Positions 23,901-35,924 are shown, counted from the first letter of the stretch. The stretch is DNA of 64,000 nt from Streblospio benedicti (GCA_019095985.1 CM032667.1:1351626-1415625), one strand, 5' to 3'. Numbers and translations: made by a program. The notes: a model not told the origin generated them from the letters alone.

Positions 23901-25019
23901 TTGTTGAGGAAATATTTTAACAAATTTATTTTCATGCATTTGGCGTTTACCAGTATGTTTCTGAATATGACAGGTTAAAACATATTATTCCTCTTTTAGC
24001 AATCTAGAAGGTCAGTTTGACATCATTTGGGACTCGGCAGCTTTTGTGGCTGCCAACCAAAAAGACAAGCAAAGGTATTAGATAGACTACAATCATATTC
24101 ATTCAATTGTTTACATCAATGTTAATTACTCTGTAAAAATATTATTTTCGCTCATGGTAGGAGAGTGTTTTTGAATAGTGTTTTGTTTCCCCCAAAATCA
24201 ATGTAATAAGCTGTACAAGCTCCTATGTGATCAAAATTCATAACACATTATAGATTATTCATCGTCATATCTCATGACTATATACGCAGTAGTTGGTATG
24301 AACAAGGCAGTGTGAATGATCAAGCCGTGAAAACCGACGATGTAGATTAAGATGACCACAAGAATATAAAATGTTCTAAATTTCATTTTTCATTTTATTT
24401 AGATATGCAGACTTGTTGAGATCACTTTTGAAACCAGATGGCAAATTATTCATTTATGGAATTGACTACAAAGATGGTGCAATTAAAGGTATTTCTCAGT
24501 AATATGATAAATATTCTTTATTATATGGATTAATGCTAGTGTTATTAATATTATCAGAAGAATTAATCTGAAATGTATAATTGTGTTTTCTAGGGCCTCC
24601 ATTCCCTTTCAGAGATGAACATTGTAAACAGTTCTTTGGACGTAAGTTAAAGAAATTGCACGTTATGGGTATGCAAGCATCCAGGGGGTTAATAACAAAC
24701 GTACATTTCATTACTAGTATGCGCTTTTACAAGAATGCATACTGAAATTAGTGAATAATGGTCAGTTATAATCACAAACTGTGTATTTTTTTGCCACGTT
24801 TGATGATTACATGGATGTGTCAATTTTCTGTTTGAAACTATGTTACACTAATGAAGAGTTGAACTAATGTGCACAAATCCGTATCTTACTACATGTATAT
24901 ACTTTTATGTTACAGAATACTTCAATGCAGAATATATTGATGGTCACAGTGAACCAGAGGAATATGAGGATGTTAAACATGACTTTATTCATGGACTTCG
25001 TCTATTGACATTTAAATAA
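20957..25019 (+). CDS. Thiopurine S-methyltransferase family protein
   Basis: Seven exons are 20957-21087, 21526-21621, 23558-23740, 24000-24074, 24403-24488, 24594-24641 and 24916-25019. They join in frame to 240 aa, the usual TPMT length. Residues in order are an N-terminal WVEHFWSGGFQPW (the conserved Trp region), the SAM-binding motif FFPFCGTSPDMRWVADEGH followed by NVIGCE, then FDIIWDSAAFVAAN, a YADLLRSLLKPDGKLF strand-helix, and PPFPFRDEHCKQFFG. These match the TPMT order (VFFPLCGKAVEMKW, GHSVVGVE, FDMIWDRGALVAI, PPFYV). The family transfers a methyl group from S-adenosylmethionine, in vertebrates to thiopurine sulfur, in the cytosol; the substrate here is unknown. Intron 2 holds a Penelope-like element. 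The gene looks intact. Confidence 0.93.
21742..22906 (+). mobile_element. Penelope-like element (RT end plus GIY-YIG endonuclease) between 96-bp inverted repeats
   Basis: The arm at 21742-21837 and the reverse complement of 22811-22906 differ at only about one position over 96 bp. The ORF at 21827-22807 (326 codons) starts inside the left arm. It carries the reverse transcriptase motif YVDDTFVL, then a linker with DTSV-type C-terminal RT sequence, then a GIY-YIG endonuclease (CGIIYEVNCPQCQDTYVGET, followed by GRTLNTRVKEH). This order is diagnostic of endonuclease-bearing Penelope-like elements. The N-terminal half of the RT is absent, so the copy is 5'-truncated. It sits sense-oriented in intron 2 of the TPMT gene. 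The near-identity of the arms suggests a young insertion or recent arm exchange. Confidence 0.88.
24260..24342. repeat. Short CATCGTC-ended repeat, copy 1
   Basis: An 83-bp segment begins CATCGTCATATCTCAT and ends CCGTGAAAACCGACGATG, giving a 7-bp terminal inverted repeat CATCGTC/GACGATG. A second copy of 82 bp lies at 36957-37038, with the shared core TTGGTATGAACAAGG and AAGCCGTGAAAACCGACGAT. Confidence 0.6.
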
Positions 25020-25221
25020 TATAGTTTTAACTTATAATATAAAAAAATACAAATATACAAAGGCAAGTCAAAGTAAAAAGAATGTTTGCTATACTGACAC
25101 AGTAGATGTGCAGTAATTGTGCATGAAATGGATTCTATATTTGTGTGATGTACATAGAATGTACCACCAACGATGAAATAAGAATTAATATTACTGTGCA
25201 ACGTAGGAAAATATCAACAAT

Positions 25222-25227
25222 AATAAA
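25222..25227 (+). terminator. Candidate poly(A) signal AATAAA (TPMT-family gene)
   Basis: AATAAA about 200 bp after the TPMT stop codon and just before the antisense LINE begins. Motif evidence only. Confidence 0.4.
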
Positions 25228-25250
25228 CATCTTGGTACAAAAGCAATGTA

Positions 25251-26620
25251 AATTCAATTCAATTCAATTCGTTTATTTCAGACACAACATGCACATATGA
25301 TACAGTGGTCCATAGCTAACTAGGAATAATTAATAACAATGAAATATAAAATAGCAAACAATGTTGAATAGTTATGAACTATACACTTTCTAACAAAGTA
25401 TAAACACATTATGGCACATCAAAATTAAGATATAACAGATTCATCCAATGTAATCTAATTCTAGACTGCCATCTAATATCGGATGATATAACCGATTGGA
25501 GGATTACATTTTCAGATCTATTAACTCTGTTCATAAATTTAAAAACTAAATTTCTAATGATAGCTTGACAACTACTGACATTATTTATAGCCAACATACC
25601 ACTAGCACTACATCTTTTAGGAAGGTTCATAAACATTCTAAATGCATTATTATAAGCAACATATAATTTCTTAATTGTAACATCTTTATAGCACCACCTC
25701 ATAATTGGTTTGTGTACAGTGAGGAAAAAATATGTGCTATAAATAAGTTAATTTTAACAGTATCAGAACACATGAAAATTTCTGCTAGTGTATTGCCTTG
25801 TGCATACAACTGTCTACACTGTCTAAGTATATCTTGGTCATCCATACCATCATCAGTAATGATATGTCCCAGATATTTAACCTTATTCACAATATTGATA
25901 TTTTTTCTCCTTTTATACTAAAAGGAGCGAATGATACATTTTTTGTGTATAAAACTTACATATCAAAAATAGCACTTTTCTTTTGATTGTATTTAATGTC
26001 CTAACAGTCCCATATAGTTCACATATGTGCAATAATTCTCGCATGCCTTTAGCAGAAGGGGCTACAAGCACAAGGTCATCAGCATAATCAAATGATTTAC
26101 ATTTTCGGGAGCTAGTAATACACCCATATCTAGACATATTTAATTTGTCACTTAGACCATCCATATAGACATTGAATAAATAAGGTGAAAGTATTCCTCC
26201 TGCCGCACACCATTTGTAACTCTAAATGGTTCAGACATTTCTGCCCATTTCACAAACATAGTTTGATGCTCATACAAAACATTAATATTCTTCAATAACA
26301 TACATAGGAACTCCCTATTCCTTAGTTTCGAAAACAATATAGAGTGATTAACTCTGTCAAACGCTTTTAGATGCATCGAGAAAGCACATAAATATAGTGC
26401 CATTCAGTTTCTATAGCAATCAACAATTTCTTTTTCAAAGAATAAAATACACATATCTGTTCCCAACTTGGGTTTAAAACCAAATTGGTTACAGTTAGTA
26501 GTGCGTATCACCAAGTCTATCGAGCAAAAGAAGTTCAACAATTTTTGACATAATGTGCTTTTTCATTAATTTTACCATTTTTTTTTAAGATAGGAACTGA
26601 AAAGAAAGTTTCAAAACCCG
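25251..26620 (-). mobile_element. Degenerate non-LTR retrotransposon (Rex1/CR1-like LINE), 3' part
   Basis: Minus-strand open fragments carry, in order, RT sequence KAFDRVNHSILFSKLR, the catalytic motif FDYADDLVLVAPSAKG with a following LLHICELYG, KVKYLGHIITDDGMDDQDIL with RQCRQLYAQGN, and the C-terminal AYNNAFRMFMNLPKRCSAS. The element ends at 25251-25270 in a GAATT tandem tail, typical of LINE 3' ends. Frames are broken, so it is a dead copy. Its 5' end runs into the assembly gap at 26621. Confidence 0.85.
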
Positions 26621-26720
26621 NNNNNNNNNNNNNNNNNNNNNNNNNNNNNNNNNNNNNNNNNNNNNNNNNNNNNNNNNNNNNNNNNNNNNNNNNNNNNNNN
26701 NNNNNNNNNNNNNNNNNNNN
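26621..26720. other. Assembly gap (100 N)
   Basis: Exactly 100 N, a conventional placeholder, so the true gap length is unknown. It may hide the 5' part of the LINE to its left and the first exons of the aldo/keto reductase to its right. Confidence 0.99.
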
Positions 26721-27139
26721 CTCTTAGAATTTTGAGTCCAGTATATAATTAAATCATTATATTGTAGATATTGTGTAAGTGCACTTTTTTTTATCTGGTG
26801 ACTTTTCTAGTATCATGTTTTTATATAAAGAAGTACACATTTACATATAAGGTGCAAAATCCGTACCATCTGAGAGCTGCGGCCACCATGCAGCTGTGTA
26901 AAATCTGTACACAGCTGTCACACAGCTGTAAATAATTTTCACTATTTTCCAGCATTTTTGCGCAGTAGAGGTGAGTCGGAGCTCGTTGGTAATGATTTTG
27001 CACCTAATACTGGTAGTTTTTTTTATCATTTCTTATCCTCTGTGATAGTCTTCAAGGCAGTGTTTAGAGACTTCATTTCAGTTATAAATGATAGTTTTGA
27101 ATTTTGTAAATATATCAAGGAAAATAATATTTGCTGCAG

Positions 27140-30100
27140 GCAAAAGCGAGAAAAGCTTATACTTGCTACCAAATGTGGTCGAACAATTGATCCTGAGGAC
27201 CCTAATGGTACAGGTGCCTGCCGCTTCCACATCATGACTGCTTTAGATGCCTCTTTAAAACGACTTCAAACCGACTATGTGGATCTACTCTATGTATGAT
27301 TAGCTTTATCATCTCATAATTGATATACAGTATTGATATACAGTACTAGAATCTCAAATTAAAACCAACTCTATAATGAGACCACCTCTATAATAAGACC
27401 ATTTCTTGGTGTTCCAAACTGTTATAAAGAGACCATCGTAAACATCCATATAGAGACCACATTTCTATTATATTGGGAACACTTAAGGATAGTCTTTTGG
27501 GTGTTCTTGTCTATCGTACATGTCTTCTGTACATATCTATTTTGTATTTTTCCTTACCCCGGTATACTGTATTGCTACAGTCAATGTGGCCATAACCAGT
27601 TGAAAATATATTTTAAATGTGGCACAGTAGCACCTCTCAATCACAATCACTAATGGCTGGCCTCAAGTGCTCTTAATATAGAGGAGGTCTCTTTATTGGT
27701 CTCTTTATAAAGGATTAGTCTTATCATAGAGGTGGTCTCAATCGAGAGGTGGTCTTGAGTGGAGGGTTTACTGTAACATAATATAAAGACCAGTACTTGA
27801 CAGATCTTAAGGAAATTACACTCATACTGTGGTATCATTTGAAATTGAAAGCATCTTTAAAATATCAACAATGCTGGATTCGTTTGAAAATGTGTAAACA
27901 TATCAGACTAATGATCAATCTTTAGTAAATGAAGTTATGTGCAGCTTAGTATAATAATTCAATTTCGTTAGGCAGAATGCTGGCACATAAGTGAGATTCT
28001 GCTTCAGGTGCATTTGTTTGATTATGGCACACCAATTGAAGAGACATTGTCAACGCTGAATGATCTGGTGCGAGCTGGAAAAGTGAGGTACATAGGACTG
28101 AGTAATCTGAAGGGATGGCAGCTGCAGAAGTATGTGGAACTTAGTAACCAGATGGGATATGACAAGATAGTTGCATTGCAGGTAATTTTTTTTATATGGG
28201 AAAAATCAGTAGATGTATGAAATGAACAAAAAGATGATTTTTGAAACTTTGATAATGTTGTGATAAACAATAGGATTTCAAATTTCAAATATAAATGATC
28301 ATTATAATGATTACTTAAATGAATGTACTGATTTATAGGAACAGTATAACCTGCTAGTGAGAAGTCCAGAATGGGAGGTTGCTGAAGTGTGTGAAAATGA
28401 GGGGGTTGCATTTCTTCCATGGAGTCCTTTAAAAGGGTAGGTGTTAAAGAGAATTTCTTAGATGTCATGTAACAAATGTTTACGAAATTTCGCTAAAATT
28501 TGAAAAACAACCACAAAGCAGTAGTGGAAAGTGCATGTAGCTGGACATCATATTCCGTGAAGGAATAAGAACCTATCCAATTCACCGGTATTTGCATCAT
28601 GTAAAGGAAAACCCACACATAACATTGACAAATCAATGCCGAACAATGTCAGTATATATTGTACAATGAAGTTGGTTGAGTAGCCATTAAACTTAAAAAG
28701 CAGACTGACAGCTGCTGTACGTGTGTGCTGCAGTGGCTGGCTGAGCGGGCGTGTGAGCCGTGACTGCGGGCAGGCGCCGCCCGGCACACGCATGGAGTGG
28801 ACAAGCGGTGCCGCCGGGCCGCCGCACCACTCACACCCAGACTGGGGCTGGTTCGCCTCCAACGACCAGGCCTGGGCCGTCATCGACAAGTGCGAGGAGA
28901 TCGGCAAAAAACACGGTGTGTTATTGAACAATTGATTTGTGATTCACTTTTCCCGTCCATATTGCTGCAATGCCCAGACAGGAATGGAAAGTCAAAGAAT
29001 ATAAAAAACGTGTTCATAAGTACCGTAAGTACGGTCATTAGCATGTGTGAGGATAGTGGCGAAAGCAGACGGGATAATTATTTACAAGTGTCCGTGAATG
29101 CAAGGTCCTACCATCAGGTCTAATAATATATAAACTCAAGGTATCTCAATAACTTTACAGTAGTAGTATGTGATTTAGTCTGATCCTGTCTGAATGTACA
29201 GGTACAATTAATGTACAAGATAATTAGAATACACATAAAAGTGACTGACCCCATGTTCACTACCGCTGTTGTGTTGTAGACAAGACTGTGCCACAGGTGG
29301 CTATTCGCTGGCTGCTGCAGAAGCGCTTCGTGCCCTCGGTGGTGATTGGTGTGCGCACCCTAGAACAGCTAGATGGCTGTCTGGCTGCCAATGGCTGGCA
29401 GCTCACCAAGGACGAGGTGAGATGATGCTAGCAGATCCAAGGTTTTCAATAACGGCTGGGTGGTGGGTTGGTACTCGCCAAAGACGAGGTGAGATGGCTC
29501 TTGTAGATCCAGGCTTTTAGAAAAAGGGGTGGCTGCACAACCAGTGGATTTTACTAGTTTACATTTTAGTAAACACTTACATGAAAGTAGCATTTTTTGT
29601 CTCTGCGAGAGAGTTAGACATTTCAAACAAGCCTAAATTGGTAATTATGTCTCATTATTAGAACAGAAAAGTTTGTGTATCACTTGAGTGACTAGCCATG
29701 TGTATGCGAATCAAAATATTCTTGTTCTAATCATGGGATCTAATCTCCGATTTAGCCTTGTTTAAAAATGTCTGATTCTGCAGTAGCTCACAGGCTGAAA
29801 AAAATGATATTTTCATGTAAGTGTTCACTAACATGTAAACCAATCAGAAGAATATAATTTACAATGTATATGCGGCAAAAAATTAGCGTATTATTCCCAT
29901 GATTTTTATTTTGATATTCAGTTGTATTTTTTAGTTATGATTGAAAATGTTATTCCATGAACTTGCTGTCAGCACATTAATACTAATTTTGCTACCCTTA
30001 ACTTTGTTTAAACGTTTCTCAGTCATTAAATCACCAATATTCTAGGATATAGATTTACAGATTTTTTGTAATGAAGACATTTTGCAAAATTCGAAAAATG

Positions 30101-30275
30101 AAACAGGTACAACCCAAATGACAAGCAGCACTATTGTTGGCCTATTTCATTTCAAGCAACTGCATGACATGTTTTGTTTCAGATGGCTGAGCTGGATGCC
30201 ACATCAAACATCGGTGCTCCATATCCATATGACTACATACCACTATATAATAAGGGACGATTCCGGCCATCTTGA
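27140..30275 (+). CDS. Aldo/keto reductase, 5' end missing
   Basis: Six exons are 27140-27293, 28008-28181, 28339-28436, 28734-28915, 29280-29416 and 30183-30275 (stop TGA), about 278 aa in frame. Aldo/keto reductases are NAD(P)H-dependent carbonyl reductases with a TIM-barrel fold. Visible motifs are LILATKCG with the catalytic Lys, [20 protein letters not shown] with the catalytic His, [41 protein letters not shown], and the cofactor region [16 protein letters not shown]. The first barrel strand, with the catalytic Asp and Tyr, should lie in one or two exons further left. I find none between 26721 and 27139, so they are probably in or beyond the gap. The sequence resembles proteins labelled YajO-like or Tas-like; substrate unknown. 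Exon 28734-28915 is much GC-richer than the flanking introns. Confidence 0.92.
27325..27775. repeat. GAGACCACCTCTAT family element, full inverted-repeat copy
   Basis: The segment begins TACAGTACTAGAATCTCAAA and then TATAATGAGACCACCTCTAT, and ends with the inverted set (AGAGGTGGTCTCAATCGAGA ... GGAGGGTTTACTGTA). The two motif-rich arms (27325-27460 and 27655-27775) are in opposite orientation around about 190 bp of other sequence. It lies in the first visible intron of the aldo/keto reductase gene. Confidence 0.6.
29395..29520 (+). repeat. Tandem duplication of an exon end with its splice donor
   Basis: The end of exon 29280-29416 (CTCACCAAGGACGAG|GTGAGATG) and the first intron bases recur 72 bp downstream as CTCGCCAAAGACGAG|GTGAGATG, both followed by an AGATCCA(A)GG(C)TTTT stretch. 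The second copy therefore carries an intact-looking donor inside the intron. Confidence 0.55.
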
Positions 30276-30401
30276 TTTGAAATGAGAATTTATTATTTTT
30301 ATTCTGTATTATGTTATCAATTTTGTCCATTATTTGAATAATATCATAAAGCAAAATTGAAGTGAAATATGTAAATTTGTCTTAAACTAAAATCATTGTA
30401 A

Positions 30402-30407
30402 AATAAA
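30402..30407 (+). terminator. Candidate poly(A) signal AATAAA (aldo/keto reductase)
   Basis: AATAAA about 125 bp after the stop codon, in AT-rich 3' sequence. Motif evidence only. Confidence 0.5.
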
Positions 30408-30420
30408 ATCATGCTTGTCT

Positions 30421-31139
30421 CATTTTTATTCAATATTTTCAAGTTAACTTTCATCCACGGAATGTTTGCACGATTTACAAAATCACACAATATCATTTAC
30501 CACTAGTTGTGAAGCCTAGAGGCTCAACGGACGGCCTGATTTCCGTACCCACATGTACACTACATACCCGGGGCTAGCTTCCCTTGTTGTGCATGTGGTG
30601 TGCTTCATGAGAGGCCTCGCGTTGGAGGACTTCGCACCAGTGCTGACACACGTGTAAGGGTGCCCCCTGTACAGCGCCACGTGGGACACAAGGTGCACGC
30701 AGAGAGAGGGAGGATAGCCACTGGCTAAACCTTGTAGATAGAAGATTGAGGGCCTATTCTCCAGAGGAGAATACTATAGGTTGACAGCCTTAGTGTGATG
30801 ATCATACCAGCAGCCAAACTTCAACTGAGCCCTATTAAATGGCTACCTCAGTACTGGTGATAGTGTACTGAGTCCCTAATCCTGCAAATGGCCATAGTGT
30901 AGTAAACAGGACAGCCTAACAGGTGTGTGTAACAGGGGATCATAATAACCTAGTCCAGTGCAACCTCTATTTTTACCTACTTTATACTGTGTGAGGATTC
31001 TACAATGCCCGCGCACTGGAGACCCTAACAGAACTACGAGTTTTGTTACACAACCAACTTGATCTCTTAATTCTTATTTTCTGAGGTGAAATGTCAGCGA
31101 TGATACACTGAATGATAGCAGTTATGTCTTCTTGTGAAA
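30421..31139. other. Intergenic, unassigned GC-richer block
   Basis: The part from about 30,510 to 31,030 is GC-richer than its flanks and has no convincing ORF. It reads like a non-coding mobile or LINE-associated sequence, but no second copy is visible in this window. Confidence 0.35.
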
Positions 31140-31445
31140 TTAGGTATCAGATATTGATAGTGTGCTTCTTAAATGGAGACTGAGATGGCCAGGTCATGTT
31201 GACCATAGCTCCGACTAGATTAGCAAAGCAAGAAAGCTTGTAATATGAGAAAAAGCCAGGGAAAGACAAAAACAGACTTGAAATGCAAACATGTTGTAAG
31301 ACCGAGCCTGTCTAGATTAGATCCTAATGACTAAAAGTCTTGGAGAGCACGGTTGAGATGTATACTGGGCAGCCAGGCCACACCCTTTGAATATTGAATG
31401 AGTGACTTCTCAAATGAATTTAGGATTTGATTGATTGACAATATA
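31140..31445 (+). mobile_element. LINE 3' end, family with CAGCCAGGCC tail
   Basis: Begins with remnant RT C-terminal codons (LLKWRLRWPGHVD). It ends with the shared tail GGGCAGCCAGGCCACACCCT, then AATTTAGGATTTGATTGATT. The same 3' end occurs at 37216-37350, 43150-44004 and 57290-57745. Confidence 0.7.
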
Positions 31446-31849
31446 CTTTTTTATATCTGACTAAATTTCAAAATATATGTACTTTTTCTTTCACAAAATT
31501 AAGTAGATGTATGTATATCTTAAGGGGTCATTTCACCAGGAGACTTTGCCTTAAGACTAAGCTGAGATCTCAGAGTGCGACTTTGTCGCCCCGCATTGTA
31601 CCTAGTTGACTTATAGTTGAAAGTTAGCCTCAACTTAGTCATCTGTAGTCACACAGACACAAGTGTTTGTCTCCTCTAAAAGATTGTACCTTGGTTTTTG
31701 AACGTTTCAACATCATAATTAGAATGCTTGTGGTTGAGGCTTTGTTTTCACGAGAGCAAACTCATTGTATTCGTCATAATGCCAGTTGGATCTTAATCCT
31801 GATCTAAATCGGCAGCAAAGGGAGCTGAAGACGTAAAAATGTCAAAACA

Positions 31850-32510
31850 AATAGTCTCCTTCTAGGGCAACCTACGAAGGCGCTTCGCAAACTCCAAATG
31901 GTTCAGAATGCCTCTGCAAGGCTAATTACTGGCATAAAGAAGAGGGAACATATAACTCCTATTATGATGGAGTTACATTGGTTACCAGTAGTGAGCCGCA
32001 TATTATTCAAAGTACTACTTGTGATTTTTAAGTGTCTTCATGGAAAAGGTGCTGAGTATTTGAGAGACATGCTGGTGCCCTATGTCCCACCTCGCAATCT
32101 AAGATCTGCCTATGAACAGAAACTGATTGTACCAAAATGGCATTACGCCGATACAAGAATAAGGGCATTTAGCATCAGAGGGCCTCATGAGTGGAACAAA
32201 CTACCACTTAAAATAAAAAAATGTTCTACAGTGAATACTTTTACAAAATGTCTTAAAATCCATCTTTTTAAATTAGCATATTTTTGATAAACTATACTAT
32301 AGCAATGATGTTTTACATTTTAAAAGGTTTTCAATGTGTGTAATATTGGTAATTTGTGTGTTGTAGTTTTAAAATTGAATGTATATGTTTTAGTCTTTCA
32401 GTATGTGTATATATTTTTCTATTGACTTTGTTTAAGCGCACTAGAACACTGTTAGTGAATAATGCGCTCTACAAATTTTATATTATATTATATTATTAAA
32501 AAGTTATTTT
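31850..32510 (+). mobile_element. CR1/L2-type LINE, 3' end
   Basis: An open frame at 31898-32287 encodes the RT C-terminal thumb (VQNASARLITGIKKREHITP, then LHWLPVVSRILFKVLLVIFK, CLHG, and ending in FTKCLKIHLFKLAYF), a common CR1/L2 signature. The frame continues upstream (ALRKLQM). The element ends in a TATTATATTA-type tail near 32,500. It is 5'-truncated but its remaining frame is open, so it is fairly young. Confidence 0.82.
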
Positions 32511-33067
32511 CAAGGGTTAACACGCTAGGTCCTGTGACCCAAGTCATGGCGCCCATTTTGATTGCAACTACAGGAAAATTAACCTGCGATTATGATCATG
32601 TCGAATTGCAGGCAAAATCTAGTGAAAATACCTTTACCTGCTGCAATGCTACATTGTATTATATAGATGACTAAAGGTAAAGTGTTAATGTATTCCTGAT
32701 GTTACTAAAGTAACACATGGGCTAAGCCTATCTCAAGGCCTTTAAATGGTCTGACATTAAGGCCTATTCTAAAAGCCTCTGTATTACGTCAATGTTGCAA
32801 AGTGTTTTGCTAATTTGACGTCATTTACTAAAAGCACATGGCTTCTATTTTAGAAGCAGCAGTCCAGCTGTGTTGGGTATTTTCCCGTTTAAGCACGTGG
32901 TACTGTTTATTTGTAATATGTTTCTGGTTCATTAATTCACACATAAGCCAGCCCCAGTTAGTAACAGAAGCTTTAGCATGTGGTACTGTTTATTTATATT
33001 GGGGAATGTTTGATGACGTTCTGTTTTGTAATAGTTTGTTTATTTGATATTCTATTGTTATCTGATC
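32511..33067. other. Intergenic spacer, nothing recognised
   Basis: No supported gene. The words GTGGTACTGTTTATTT occur twice (32,898 and 32,981 regions), a short local repeat just upstream of the helicase-like exon. Confidence 0.4.
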
Positions 33068-33191
33068 ATGGATAATGAAGCAATTAGACATAGCTTGCAA
33101 AAGATTGGATATGAAGCTGTAAGACAACATCAGAAAGAAATATTGGAAAATGTATTGCAAGGAAAGGATTGTCTTTTAGTTGCTCCAACCG
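33068..33191 (+). CDS. Orphan first exon resembling a RecQ-type helicase
   Basis: ATG at 33068 opens 41 codons ending in a donor CAACCG|GTAAAT, phase 1. The peptide (MDNEAIRHSLQKIGYEAVRQ, then HQKEILENVLQGKDCLLVAPTG) matches the N-terminal end of RecQ-family helicase cores: the aromatic-Gln motif 0 (here GYEAVRQHQKEIL) followed by G-x-D-x-L-x-x-x-PTG, the start of motif I (Walker A). The GKS that should follow would be in the next exon. No further helicase motif is visible before the collagen gene, so this is a fragment or a gene with a very large first intron. RecQ helicases unwind DNA in repair. Confidence 0.5.
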
Positions 33192-34038
33192 GTAAATATT
33201 TGTATTTTTTTTTATTGTTCTTCAAACATTTGCACATCTACATGTAGCTTATACACAGACTAGTGGTAAGAGGTTGAAGTCTGACATCCTTATTTGTTTT
33301 TATTGGTGTACTGTAGTTAACTTTTGGGGGACTATTATTTGGAGGTGTATCCATTTTGGTAAAAACAAACAAAGTCATACATGTACAAGTAACTGAGAAA
33401 CACATCAAGATTACATATTTAATATCTTGGCTGACCCTTACCTGATCACCCATGCATACATGTTCTGCTGCTTCTGCAGCTGTTGCTAGTGAACACTCTG
33501 GTTTTAAAGGCTATAACAGGGCAGGATGTTTGAGGCTGCATATTTAATATCAGTGGAATTCCTAGGGTTTTGTAAAAGACCTTATATCTATTAGAGCTAG
33601 AGGCTGTCACAATTGCACTTGCTCTTTATCTTTGCATTTAATATATGGTTGACACTAAGAGTTTATGTAATAATAGAAATAAAAACTATTAGATATAAGG
33701 TCTTTTGAAAGACTACACATGGTCATACATAACGTATTTTCAGTGAAATGAGTGACATGAACTTGGAAAAGAATATTTAGCAAATTCTTAATTGCATAGG
33801 AGCCAAATGCGGGTTTTGAAATCTCCATCTTATTTCTATTCATATAGGATGTCATGTGCAATGTAATTGGTAAATGTGGTATTAATATGAAATCCATTAT
33901 CAAATTCATTGCAAATTAAGCATATGAATGACATATTTTTCTAATATAAAAAAAAGTGAACAGAACTTTTGTAATATTTAACCATTTATTAAATGAGAGC
34001 TCATACATCTAGCCTTACTTCATACAGTATCTCTCATC

Positions 34039-34095
34039 ATGTCTCTGGACCTGTGGCCTTGGAGTGTTCTCTGTTTTCTGCTGCTGCTGCCTCTA
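34039..34095 (+). CDS. Candidate signal-peptide first exon
   Basis: ATG at 34039 encodes MSLDLWPWSVLCFLLLLPL, a short N-region followed by a hydrophobic core, then a strong donor (CCTCTA|GTAAGT). Read through, the frame stops soon after. It has the form of a first exon of a secreted or membrane protein on the plus strand, opposite the collagen gene. I find no second exon, so chance is a real alternative. Confidence 0.28.
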
Positions 34096-35924
34096 GTAAG
34101 TTGTAAATGCATTTATCACTGAGTTGTAGTGAGGCAAAATAAAAGTCTAGATAATTGCTTATCAGAATTTACTTCCATATTCTACCAACAATTCTATTGT
34201 AAAATAAATATTTGATATGGATAAACTGCATAAAATTATTGCAATTTTTCCAATTTTCATGCATATTTGGAGAGATATTCTAAAAACAAGTATAAAAGCA
34301 ACCAACTGATTAAACTGTCTCATATCATCAAATAACAATATCGCATTATCGTTATCTTTTAAAAAAATCACTAAAATAATGTTCAGCCAAAAAAAAGTTT
34401 CAAAATTCTTGTTTTTCAAATGGCGGCATAGCATAAACAATTTGTCCTAATAATGAACATTGTATGAAATAAATTCTGTTAAAAATTTCTAGACATATCA
34501 CATGATGTTCATCTTAAAAAAGAAAAATACTTCTTAAAGTGCAAATCTCTATAGGTAACTAGTGCAAATAACATCATTAGGTACAAATAAATTACATGTT
34601 CATATTTTTTGTACAATAATGAAACATAATTTGGACATTTCCAAGATCCCATTCTACTACAAAGACATATGGTTAATTATGTTACTATTTTCTGTATCAC
34701 ATAGGCACCATTCAGTCATTTACAAAAAAGTATATTACAGGACACTAATCACGCTACTCAACATTTCAATTGTTAAAGTGGATTTGTTGCAAGGGATATA
34801 CTTTATAGCTACAATATTCTGCAGGACTACATTGTCTCTAAATTTTGCATAATTTATGTTCAATCATTTTGTTGTACATATCTGTATATTGTGACTATTT
34901 AGTAACACTAAAATCCATTAAGTACAATCTTAAAAGCTATGACTACAATCTATGAGCTTTCCTATATGCTGCCTATGGGTATATACAGTATGCCGTCACA
35001 GATAAAAATGATAAATAGTCGATTCATTATGGCAGTCTGATTTCTAAAGTAAGTCGCACAAAACACTTACACAGTGTGCATTTGATCAATCATAATTTGA
35101 AGCTTTAAACATGAAACTTTGCTTGAAAACTATATATCGCATAATTAACAGGATAACTCTTTTGTTACCTTTATCCATAGGTGAAAGAAAATTCCCATGA
35201 ACATATACAAGGCAAGAAAGAGTTAACCATGGTTAATATGACCAGACTCCCATAAAGAACAACTTGTATAAAAATGTATAAAAATATCTACATTTAGCAC
35301 CACATTGAGATAATGTCTTATTAACAATATAAAAAGCATACAAATGTATAACTAAATTGGTTTTAATGGTCCATTATGTGTAGTAAAAAATAGCCATTTA
35401 CTACAAATATCAAAAATTAGCTTTGAACTATTGCAAAAATGGAATAAACATAACATTGCTGCATTTGTGATAACTTTATATGATATATAATCTATCATGT
35501 AATGAATTTCTTAAAACCACTAATAATCCATCAATGAGTTTATATTTCCTAAAGACCATTAATATATTTATCATAATTTACAAATCCTAACAATAATAAA
35601 AGGAAATCAGCAGAATTTTCCACTCTCATTCAAGTGAAAACCTTCACCCAAACCACATAACTTCCACAATCCTCGTTTCCCAAAATATTTTTTTTACGTG
35701 GCTCCCACGGCAACAGCAAAGTGTGGGAATCGATGTGATTTGTGGCTGCTAGGGAAACCACAAAATTGTATGAACATAATACCTCTAACAAGTTCACTGT
35801 AGTAGGTGTAACAGCAACAACCAATTTGCTAATACCCACGCTTACAATTCTCAGCACACCCATAGCAACCATTACATTAAATTCACTCTACTACTTCCAC
35901 AAAATGCTTGTTGCCATGGCAGCC

